Shown one piece after another: positions 56,044 to 64,000 of a stretch of DNA of 64,000 nucleotides. A program made the position numbers and the translations under genes. Numbering within the stretch: position 1 is the first letter of the stretch; each line of letters begins with the position of its first letter. Under the pieces are notes generated by a model. The model saw only the letters and a list, made by a program, of their open reading frames with translations. It did no database searches and had not been told where the DNA came from. Source of the DNA: Caenorhabditis remanei (lineage: Eukaryota > Nematoda > Chromadorea > Rhabditida > Rhabditidae); contig NC_071331.1 in assembly GCF_010183535.1 (NCBI RefSeq), forward strand, positions 3,534,001 through 3,598,000. The letters are read 5' to 3'.

Positions 56044-56794
56044 AGCGAGTCAGACTATTTGACTGATTATTCGCCGCCACAGTGTCATTCTCCTTTTTCA
56101 ATTTCTCGTTTTTCTCCTCTTCAGCCTTCAGTTTTAGTTGTAACATCACGATTTGTTGTTTTGCTTGGAAGTATTCTTCTTTTGATCGGTCCGATTGCTC
56201 GCGTGCTTTCTGCAATAATTCTTTGTGTGTACTTAGCTCATTTCCCAGCTGCTCTATTTTTCCGAACAGTTCATTCAATGCTTCTTCATTATGAATTTCA
56301 TTTGCTTCTAGCACACTCACCATATTCATTCTTCTTTCATTTTCTTGAATCGATTGACCGGACAGCTCTTCGAGTGGCGTCGGCGGCTGTGGTGGACTTT
56401 TTCTTTCCAATTCGTCCTGCAATGACAAAACAGTTTTATTTAGTTTGACATTCGTATTTTCCCAGAATTCACTTTCTTTCTTTTTCCCACGGAATTGTTC
56501 TTCTACTTCTAGAATTTTACCAATGAGTGGCGACAACAATACTCTACACTGTTTCGTGCTGAATTTTGTCTGGTTTTTGATGTCAGTACAGGTTTCATTG
56601 ATAACTTTTTCAATTTCCGCTAGTCTCACCTCTTGGACTCGTTTGTCTTCGTCTCCTTCATCCATCGGTTCTTCTGCCAACAATTCGTTTTCGCGACGAA
56701 TCCTTTCTTCCTCAGCCAATCGATTCGCTTCTTCTTGCCGAATCCTTCCTTCCTCAGCCACTCGATTCGCCTCTTCTTCTTCGATGTCCGACAT
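56012..56794 (-). CDS. Retrotransposon ORF1, coiled-coil protein
   Basis: 260 residues, strongly charged and rich in Glu, Arg and Lys, with an N-terminal repeat of the type EEANRVAEEGRIR / EEANRLAEEERIR and long heptad-like stretches (120-240), so a coiled coil is likely. It is followed by the polyprotein in the +1 frame with a 32-base overlap, where the stop TAG lies just inside the polyprotein. A structural (Gag-like) role is inferred from position. Translation of the downstream ORF could use frameshifting, reinitiation or splicing; the overlap contains GGTGAGC, which resembles a splice donor. Confidence 0.7.
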   Translation of the reverse strand: MSDIEEEEANRVAEEGRIRQEEANRLAEEERIRRENELLAEEPMDEGDEDKRVQEVRLAEIEKVINETCTDIKNQTKFSTKQCRVLLSPLIGKILEVEEQFRGKKKESEFWENTNVKLNKTVLSLQDELERKSPPQPPTPLEELSGQSIQENERRMNMVSVLEANEIHNEEALNELFGKIEQLGNELSTHKELLQKAREQSDRSKEEYFQAKQQIVMLQLKLKAEEEKNEKLKKENDTVAANNQSNSLTRYGEQRQSITD

Positions 56795-57182
56795 CTTTTC
56801 TCGTCGATGATAGAGTTTACCCTGGAAATTATACTTGATTATTCAATTTCGCAAGGCTATATTGACGAAAAAGAAGTAAATTCACGATGAAATGACGATT
56901 ATTTCAAAGAAATGAAACAGCTTCTCCGAAGAATTCACACACAGTTATTCTCTGCGAACAATTTGAATTTTCCGACAAGAAAATACTTGAATTTTAGAAA
57001 TTCGCAATGTTTTTGCCAAATTCTAATTCAAATATTAGCCTTTTCGAAAAATTTTACTGTTTCAGCACGAAATTTTCACCGAAAATTAATTTCCGACGAA
57101 AAAATCAATAATTTTCCCGGAAAATCGACGTTTCCGTTGAAAATTATGTGCCGAAATCAGTAAAACTGACAAAAATTGAGTG

Positions 57183-57448
57183 TGCTTCCGGGTTCACGTG
57201 TAGCAACACTTAATTTTGTAACAAGAGGCAGAGAAAACTGAATGTGCTTCCGGGTTCACGTGTAGCACACACAATTTCCAACAAGAGACAAATAAAAACT
57301 GACTGTGCTTCCGGGTTCACGTGTAGCAACAGACAATTCTTATACTAGAGGCAACGAAAACTGATTTTTGCTTTCCGGGTTCACGTGTAAGCAAAACAGA
57401 ATTCTTATCACTTTGCTAGACTTTCTTTCCGGGTCCACGTGTAAGAAA
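57183..57448 (-). other. Five hairpins with constant loop in the retrotransposon leader
   Basis: Five units about 60 bases apart, each with the 15-base core TCCGGGTTCACGTGT (one has TCCGGGTCCACGTGT) at 57187, 57249, 57310, 57374 and 57428, as read on the plus strand. The flanks are always complementary but differ: TGCT/AGCA, TGTGCT/AGCACA, TGCT/AGCA, TTTTGCTT/AAGCAAAA and TTTCTT/AAGAAA. Paired changes that keep complementarity argue for a selected structure. The core contains CACGTG, an E-box palindrome. Functions such as packaging, translation control or enhancer activity are conjecture. Confidence 0.8.
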
Positions 57449-57507
57449 TACTAACAAAATGAACAATTCTCTCTTCCGAAGAAGATTTCGGAAACGAGAG
57501 GTCAAAC

Positions 57508-57525
57508 AACGGCGTTCGGCCCCCA
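57508..57525 (-). other. Primer binding site
   Basis: Directly after the 5' LTR the minus strand reads TGGGGGCCGAACGCCG. The TGG start fits the CCA end of a tRNA, and TGGGGGCC is compatible with a tRNA-Pro 3' end; the tRNA identity is from memory and should be checked. Confidence 0.65.
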
Positions 57526-57997
57526 AGTCAGAAAGTTAGACGTGACAACGGTGTCACGCTAGCTTCTGGTAAACAGACAATGAGCGAAAGACAAGAAAAT
57601 CAATAAACACAAGTTTTCGAGTCAACTACTATTTTATTGATCTCAATTTATGCAATTGCCAACAAGACAATTGCTACACAAAAAAGGTTGGGAAATGAAT
57701 AAAACCTAATCCCTACTAGACAATTAAAACAATAGAAAAAAGGTGACAAAAACCACCCAAAAAGTAGAAACGGGCGAAACTTGACTGAAACGGGTAAAAA
57801 TCACCAAACTCTAGGTGACCCCAAGCTCAAGAATGATTACAAATCTCTTTTTCTCTTCACTTTCACATGTTCGCGCCGGAGAATAGATACAATGCGCCAG
57901 AGCGCAACTGCATCGAGCCCGCGAGTTATGAAGGCAAGTCTGAAACTTGATAAGACTTTATGGACTTTTTAGAGATAAAACCGGTAGGTACCGGACA
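57526..57997 (-). repeat. 5' LTR
   Basis: 472 bp, promoter-bearing LTR of the minus-strand element. It appears identical to 49290-49761. Confidence 0.9.
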
Positions 57998-58360
57998 TAT
58001 TCTCAATTTTTTTAACACCCGACAAAATTTTAATTCTGTTCCAAATGGTATGTATTGTTTCGATTTAAGTAGTGAAATTGTTAGGGGACCTATGAATGAA
58101 AAAGACGAATGCAACCATCTATTTTAGTTGGAAATTTCAGCCCTAGTCCTGTTAAATTTGAAATGATTAAAATTGTTGAAATGATTAAAATTGTTTGAAT
58201 TTTTTACATTTTCTACAGTTTCAGTCAGTCGATTTACTTTACGACGTTTATTTGTTTTCAGTGACGGAAGGAATTTGGTGTTTTTTTAAAACTAAACTTT
58301 CTGATTTTCATCATCTATCTCCAAAAACATATTATTTATTGAAGTTTTAGCATGGATCTG

Positions 58361-58428
58361 GTTGTGGGGGCCGAAGTCAAAACGAAAGTTCCCATTACAA
58401 GTATACTAATGAAGAACCCGTGAAACAG
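58361..58428 (-). ncRNA. Candidate 21U-RNA gene
   Basis: Exact motif on the minus strand (58428-58421); start CGTT with T at 58381, spacing 40 nt. Confidence 0.5.
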
Positions 58429-59695
58429 ATTCTCCTTTATTTTCAAACAGACGTCCCCAATGAGAATTTACTATTTCCAGATCAATCACAATCTCTCAGA
58501 TGTCAGTTTCAATGTTTTCTATTTTTTTCTTATTTTAAGAATGAAAATAACCAAATATTTAAAAATTTGAATAATTAGAATAATTAGAATTGAAAGAGTC
58601 AAATGGCTTTTCTTATTTCCTAGTAACAGGTAGTTCATTTTTAAGGTTTGTAATGAGAATGATCTATCAGAACACCGATTAAAATATCGCGCATTCCGAG
58701 AGCTTTGAAGAAGATATCGAAACAGTAACTTATCATCATTTAGGTTATAAGTGTGCTCTGTCAGGATTGTTTTCAATAGTATTATCGGCAGGATCAGGTG
58801 ATAAAAACATCTTTACCGAAAAAATGTGGATTTTTCAGTTTCAGATTTTTTGTGAATTTGCACTCGTGAAAGCGATTTGATATTAATATAGCTTATCCTG
58901 GAAGATTATCAAACACGAGAAGCAATTTTCTGAATTAACTTCAAAAAAGTTGCAATTTTTCAACAAGTTCTCAGTTTTTGATTACTTCCGGACAATGAAA
59001 TTTTCAGATTTTGAAAAATTAGAACATCTCTTGTGCTGTTGCGAAAATATTTTAAAAGAGAAAAAAAAATGTTTTTCAATAGTTTGGTTTAATATCGGCT
59101 GTGTGAACGCGTCTAATTCAATTCGGATCAAGATCATCAAAAAGGAAAAAACTCAAATTTCGATGTCGAAACATAAAATTTTCATTTATTTATTTTTTCA
59201 GTAAAAGCACGTTCAAATCTAGTTAACACTACAGTTAATCTTATTTGCAGTCGGTTGTTTGTGTTGATAGAAGTATGCTTTTTCAATAGAAAGTCAAACA
59301 TAAATATACAGTTTCTCACTTTCTACTTAATATCTGGTTCTTTAAACAGAACGTTTCCAGTTATCATCAATGTGGTCCAACTTTATCATGTAGTCTCAAA
59401 CAGCTTGAATCAAAAAATGGTCAAAAACATAATCAGACGTGAGTTTTCAAATCATTTTCACCCCTAATCAGTGTTTGGCAAAACATCTGTGAATCCTCTC
59501 AAAATGTCGGACATACTACGGGTCGGGTCGGGCTGCTTTCAGAAAAAGGAATGAGGCAAAGTGATGAAATTTTTTAAATCATTTCTCCGTAACAGTCTAT
59601 AAGCATTTTTGCATTGGCACGGTTCAGAATACTTACTAAGTATCACACCTCCTAAATTCTTTAAAGATGATATTGAAACGGTAATATAACTCTCA

Positions 59696-59761
59696 ATGTT
59701 TCAGAAAGATTGTAAATCTGCTCTCTAAATATTTCATCGATTTTGATACACTAAAAATATC
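59696..59761 (+). ncRNA. Candidate 21U-RNA gene, variant motif
   Basis: ATGTTTCA at 59696-59703; start CGAT with T at 59741, spacing 38 nt. Confidence 0.4.
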
Positions 59762-59889
59762 AACATCTACATAATAGTATTGACGAACAATGTAGAATTT
59801 ATCACGTACCCTCTATTAGGCAGCTTTTTTGTTTTAGCGAGAGGAAGTATAAAATGCTTTAAATTCACTTGAATAACGAGGAACTTTTA

Positions 59890-59955
59890 GACACGATGGT
59901 TGTAAACTCATTATAATTTCAGATTGTCCCTCCTGACACATCACTTTTGAAACAG
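59890..59955 (-). ncRNA. Candidate 21U-RNA gene
   Basis: Exact motif on the minus strand (59955-59948); start TAAT with T at 59910, spacing 38 nt. Confidence 0.65.
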
Positions 59956-60150
59956 ATTAGTTTCGGGTTTCACAATGATTTTAATATGGACTGTTCTTCT
60001 TCAACAAACCTGTTAAAATAAAATCACTTTGTACTATGTTTACAAGATTTATCATATTCCCGTATCTGGAAATTTATTTGTTATCCGAGGGTTGTACTTT
60101 ACAGCTACTAGACTAAAATTGTCACATATACCCGGATAATGTTTAAAATT

Positions 60151-60216
60151 TTCACTAGAAACTTTGACAAACCAGTTACGAAAAAAACCAAGAAATTTAA
60201 GGTGCTATCGAAACAG
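60151..60216 (-). ncRNA. Candidate 21U-RNA gene, variant motif
   Basis: Minus-strand CTGTTTCG (60216-60209); start TGGT with T at 60171, spacing 38 nt. Confidence 0.45.
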
Positions 60217-60366
60217 CAATTTTCAAAACATTTCTCTGTAGTATAATAAGTTTGTCCCACTGGCCGGAGTGATAAGTTTTGTACTATGCATGCACAAATA
60301 TTTTTGAACCATTTTTCTTAATTTCATCACATTAGCTTTGGCGTGATAAACATAGCGTACAGATTC

Positions 60367-60434
60367 CTTGATGCCCCGCTTCGATTAACGAAGTATTTTA
60401 ACACATGTTAAAAATTATGGAGTACGTGAAACAG
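60367..60434 (-). ncRNA. Candidate 21U-RNA gene
   Basis: Exact motif on the minus strand (60434-60427); start CGTT with T at 60387, spacing 40 nt. Confidence 0.5.
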
Positions 60435-60800
60435 TCTCATATATTTTGGAAATGATTACTTTCCAGGAGCAGTTTGCTCCATCGGGGAAATTGGAAATGA
60501 AAAAAACAACCGCGTTTTTATGAGAAATTCGATACAAACACAAAATTTTACAATCTTTATTGCATCGGGTTCGGTTCTCTTCCAAGACAAGACCCATCCA
60601 ACAAAACATATAGTTATTTTCCAAACATTTTATGGGTATCAGATAACGTTTTATTTCCCATACTTTCATTATTTCCTAGTAACAGGGTTAATCACAGGTT
60701 TTCAAAATGAGAAAGATGCTCACGCATCCCGGAGGCTTAAAAGATGATATCGATACAGTAACTTTATAAGCTCATAAGTTAGCCCATTAGAATTTTATCA

Positions 60801-60867
60801 CTGTTTCAGAAAAATAGCTTATTTGATCTATATCTAATTGGTTCGATGTATTTGAGTTCATTTGTTA
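60801..60867 (+). ncRNA. Candidate 21U-RNA gene
   Basis: Exact motif at 60801-60808; start CGAT with T at 60847, spacing 39 nt. Confidence 0.6.
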
Positions 60868-61041
60868 CATAGTCCCACCTGATACAGTATGACCCGGATC
60901 CACATACATTTTAGTCTGCACAAAAAGCTACACATCTTCAAGATCAATTGAATAAATCCCCTCTTCTGCAAACAATTATACTAACAATAAAACAGTGACT
61001 CGACTCAAAAAACTGGAAGTTTGAAATATATATATGTATCT

Positions 61042-61107
61042 CTGTTTCACTAATGTTGTGAGTACACTCTATTAAACATTTTTCATTATGTCATGGAACA
61101 GGGGGTA
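61042..61107 (+). ncRNA. Candidate 21U-RNA gene, disrupted by a transposon
   Basis: Exact motif at 61042-61049; start CATT with T at 61087, spacing 38 nt. The predicted RNA (61087-61107) runs seven bases into the hAT-like element that starts at 61101, so that insertion changed its 3' part. Confidence 0.55.
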
Positions 61108-61642
61108 CTCGATTTTAGAACTCGGAAAAATAGAACTGCGACAAAATAAAACTGTAACAATATAGAACAGGAAAAAATAGAACTGTTACAAAGTGGAACA
61201 GTGAAAGTTAGAACTGCTACAAAATAGAACTCCACAAAATAGAACTGAACGAAATGGAACTGCTACAAAATAGAACTGTTACAAAATAGAACTCTACCAC
61301 TGGTTTTGAAAATGCTTATTGGGCTTATCTTATATTATTTTATACAGTTTTTTGTTGACTATTAAATAGACAAAGACTTTATCTTCATAAAATAAGTGTT
61401 TTTAGTCGACTTTTCTCCTCGAAAACTGGTTAAAATTCTTCTAAAAAGTCACGAATGCAAACGCGCTCCAATCGAACTAGAGTTCTATTTTGTAGCAGTT
61501 CTATTTTGTAGCAGTTCCATTGTGTTCAGTTCTATTTCGTCGCAGTTCCATTTTGTTCAGTTTTATTTTTGTCAGTTCTATATTGTTACAGTTTTATTTT
61601 GTTGCAGTTCTATCTTTCCGAGTTCTAAAATCGAGTACCCCC
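61101..61642. mobile_element. hAT-like foldback element with 8-bp target duplication
   Basis: 542 bp. The ends GGGGGTACTCGATTTTAGAA and its complement are flanked by ATGGAACA on both sides (61093-61100, 61643-61650). The arms consist of degenerate tandem units of about 15-16 bases around AAAATAGAACTG, in opposite orientations left and right of a central spacer (about 61294-61480). The 8-bp duplication suggests the hAT superfamily. No transposase. Confidence 0.85.
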
Positions 61643-61724
61643 ATGGAACAATCTGTCATAATTTTTCAATTCACATGCATAACAAAAGTGTAAAGCGTCT
61701 CAATTCGGTGCTAACTGAGTTGCC

Positions 61725-61747
61725 TCCCCCCCCCCCCCCCTCCCCCC
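61725..61747 (+). repeat. Poly-C tract
   Basis: A run of about 16 C, a T, then six more C, in AT-rich DNA. Simple repeat; its length may be unreliable in an assembly. Confidence 0.8.
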
Positions 61748-61950
61748 AATGAAAAATAAGAGAGAGGGCGGAGCCTAATGTGCACTTTAATATCACATCG
61801 GCTCTTGACGTTTCGTGCTTTGTTTTGTTTCCCTTCTTTTTTGCTCTTCAGAAACAAAAAGTACATGTATGATGACATGTCACTACAGTGAAGTATTTAT
61901 CCAAATACATACTTCAGATCATATTGAAACATTGAATAGTTTTATTTTAT

Positions 61951-62017
61951 CTGTTTCAGTTATGTATGTTCAGTTTTGTTTACTTATTTTTATTGCTAAT
62001 CGACGGATAAACCAAAC
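61951..62017 (+). ncRNA. Candidate 21U-RNA gene
   Basis: Exact motif at 61951-61958; start TGCT with T at 61997, spacing 39 nt (alternative TATT, T 61994). Confidence 0.55.
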
Positions 62018-62462
62018 TTGAAATCAGGGCCGACGCGAAACTCGTTAAGAGCACAGTGTTATGAGCTAAAAAATATTCGAAAACGTAGATCTCTGCGATT
62101 TCTATATCCGTGACCTACTACGGGTTGGATGGCAATGTTTTAATGATCCGCGGTTCGGGCTAGAGCTATCTGTATAAAATTCGTAACAAAGTGTAGTTCG
62201 CGGGATAATGAGTGATACGATGACATATTCTCAAAGTCGGACATTTTCGACTGAAGAGATCACACAATATAAAAAGGAATCATTCTAGTGAAAAAATTCT
62301 CCCACCTTATACAATACTTTTGAAACCGAAATTTTCCTTTAGAAAAATTTTCTTTAGAAAAACCCCAAATCCGATTTATGGTTTCAAAAAAGATTATTAG
62401 ATAGGAAGACCTATCATTTAAATCTTGTATATTATAGAATATAGCGCACTGAAATTTAGATA

Positions 62463-62606
62463 CCGTAAAAACTGTAATAGAGGCGCATGCGCTTCCATTT
62501 TTCAACCCTCTTCTGAAAGTGCGCAGGGGCGCCACTACATATTATTCAAACCGCTTTTCAGAGTGCGCCTCTATTAGAGGGCGCTTCTATTACAGTTTTC
62601 ACAGTG
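62463..62606. repeat. Small MITE-like inverted repeat
   Basis: Ends CCGTAAAAACTGTAATAGAG and, in complement, CTGTGAAAACTGTAATAGAA, both followed by GCGC-type sequence, around a short GC-richer centre. Target duplication not clear. Confidence 0.6.
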
Positions 62607-62662
62607 ACCACTGGAGCATTGTTATTTGTCTCTTACTACCTAATTGCAAGATTTTGAAACAG
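62598..62662 (-). ncRNA. Candidate 21U-RNA gene
   Basis: Exact motif on the minus strand (62662-62655); start CAAT with T at 62618, spacing 37 nt. The predicted RNA reaches the edge of the MITE ending near 62606. Confidence 0.45.
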
Positions 62663-63604
62663 AAAACCTTCAATTTTTTAACTGGAAATTTTAAGATTAT
62701 GGCTAACAAACTATAGAACATCTCCCAAAGTTTAGCGCTGGAAATTGAGTGAAAACAATCAATCGTCCTATTTTTTTGTTTGGTAACATCTCATAAAATT
62801 GTGAAAACTCTTCATCAGGCGAAAAACAATTATGTGTCAAATTTTATAATAGTTTCACTTCTATTGTGAGTATAAACAAATAGAAATCAAGAAGTTAGTT
62901 TATTTGTTCTTACCTTAAAAACATGTCATATGACAAACCAAGCTGGTCCTTTTCAAAGTCAGCTATAGTGGTGCAATCCTTGAAAACATACTGAAGCCGA
63001 CTTCAAACATAGTGGTTTTTGGGAATGTATTACTGTTTCGGAATTATTTTGAGTATTCTTTATTGATAATTTTGATTTAATGAAAGCAACTTAGGAATCA
63101 CCTTTCAAATTAAAATGTTTTTTTGTTTAAAAAAAAAGTTTTCTAAAGTCGAAGTACGTTAGACCCATACCCGACTTATGATGCAAAAAATATATTATTA
63201 CACAGGAAGACCTTAAATTTATATTATGCATCCAAATTTTAGCGCAATTTAGATCATTTTGTCTTTTTTGGAGAAGACATTTAGATATATGACTATCATC
63301 ATCAATCTAATCCTAATTTCTCTTTCTAAAGTTTCGTTTTTAAAACGGAAAATTTTACAGTTTCACAATAGGTACATCTTCCTCTTCAGAGTTCGTTATT
63401 GATTATTTCATCCACCATCTGAAACACTTCTTCGTAACATGTAATGGGGTCGCAGGAACTTATCAGCAAATGTCTGTTCCAAAGTCTTCGATGTTAAAAT
63501 CTAGTTTTAAGCTATCCACGGTTTCACACACTCTATTAGAAATTATTATTTTTACTTTCTTCAATAATCTTCACTATTGAGATCAATTTAAAAAAAACAT
63601 TTTC

Positions 63605-63885
63605 TTGAAGATTCCGGGCCGGTCCGGATTTGAATTTTTGAACTTTTTCCACTACAATTTTTTGTCCAAAAATTTATTTTCTGAACATTTTTCATATTTT
63701 TCCTCAAGTATATTTTTCAAAAACCTTCGAAATTTACAAAAAGTTGTTCTTAAGAAATATTTTTCAAAAAAAAAATCGGGAAATTTTCGAAAAAAAATTT
63801 GAATTTTTTTCAGTACTGAACTTCCGGGCCGGGCCGGGCCCTAGAAATTTTAATTCCGGCCCGGCCCAGCCCGTTGCAAGTCTGA
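63605..63885. repeat. GGGCC-type repeat, relative of the 8131 MITE
   Basis: CCGGGCCGG near 63615 and CCGGGCCGGGCCGGGCC / CCGGCCCGGCCCAGCCCG near 63823-63873. The right end in complement reads CAGACTTGCAACGGG, close to the CATACTTGTCACGGG terminus of the 8131 element. The left terminus is degenerate and no 8-bp duplication is evident, so this copy is probably older or truncated. Confidence 0.6.
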
Positions 63886-64000
63886 GTTATTCGTCTGAGA
63901 AAAACATTTTGGAAACGTGGATTTCCTTTTTTGTGAATCCTCTCAACCAAAACGGTTAGTTAATTTTGAAGACTTGAAAATCGGTTGGCTTCCAAATCCC

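Larger units (their letters stand above)
49290..57997 (-). mobile_element. Intact Ty3/gypsy LTR retrotransposon (Cer1-like)
   Basis: 8,708-bp element on the minus strand, flanked by TATT (49286-49289, 57998-58001). The two 472-bp LTRs appear identical, and both long ORFs are open, so insertion is recent and the element may be active. Order on the minus strand: LTR, tRNA primer site, leader with five hairpins, coiled-coil ORF, polyprotein ORF, purine-rich tract, LTR. The domain order protease-RT-RNase H-integrase places it in Ty3/gypsy. Size and layout recall the Cer1 group of C. elegans; that subfamily assignment is an inference. Confidence 0.9.
57998..63604. other. Type I piRNA cluster, third block
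   Basis: AT-rich DNA without credible protein genes. It holds seven exact CTGTTTCA motifs (three plus, four minus), all with a YRNT start 37-40 nt downstream, and further one-mismatch versions. The start of the block (58005-58080) resembles 23560-23640, and 62730-63555 is a duplicate of 48200-49285. It is interrupted by an 8-bp-TSD foldback element and a small MITE. Confidence 0.7.

Noticed and set aside
61727..61746. Poly-C tract as a functional element
   Set aside because: Simple repeat, common and error-prone; nothing around it suggests a role.

Overview
This window looks like a chromosome segment of a Caenorhabditis-type nematode. It has short introns ending in TTTTCAG, a three-exon cuticle collagen, Helitrons, a Cer1-like Ty3/gypsy retrotransposon, a Polinton/Maverick polymerase, and a dense field of the CTGTTTCA element that lies upstream of type I piRNA (21U-RNA) genes in C. 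elegans and its relatives. The only conventional, apparently intact host protein gene is the collagen. Almost everything else is mobile DNA or gene-poor AT-rich DNA.

Layout. 1-5800: 3' part of a decayed autonomous Helitron (HUH Rep plus PIF1-type helicase), ending in two GC hairpins and CTAG. 5800-8130: small foldback repeats and an unrecognised cysteine-rich gene remnant. 8087-11890: an inverted duplication enclosing the collagen gene; one arm carries a 343-bp hAT-like MITE and the other arm is its empty site. 12227-13168: a foldback element with a TTA duplication and tRNA-like pol III boxes. 13486-18004: a large palindrome whose right arm is split by a 1.6-kb non-autonomous Helitron, with the left arm as the empty site.

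18.0-30.6, 47.1-49.3 and 58.0-63.6 kb: blocks without protein genes, built from duplicated modules. By eye they contain 21 exact CTGTTTCA 8-mers on both strands. For 20 of them a YRNT start lies 37-41 nt downstream, most often exactly 38. I read these blocks as one type I piRNA cluster broken up by transposons.

30634-47123: an 858-bp CCGGT-rich hAT-like element (8-bp duplication CCAAAGAT) that was itself hit by a 15.6-kb Polinton-derived palindrome (6-bp duplication ACCGGT). The 5.0-kb arms each carry a small gene and the 5' exons of a family B polymerase. The left copy continues into the central exons and the right copy into the last exons, so two complementary partial polymerase genes point at each other. 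A 1.9-kb foldback element interrupts the right copy. 49290-57997: an intact minus-strand LTR retrotransposon with apparently identical 472-bp LTRs, two long overlapping ORFs, and five hairpins with a constant 15-nt loop in its leader.

All motif counts, spacings and repeat boundaries were read by eye and should be recomputed.
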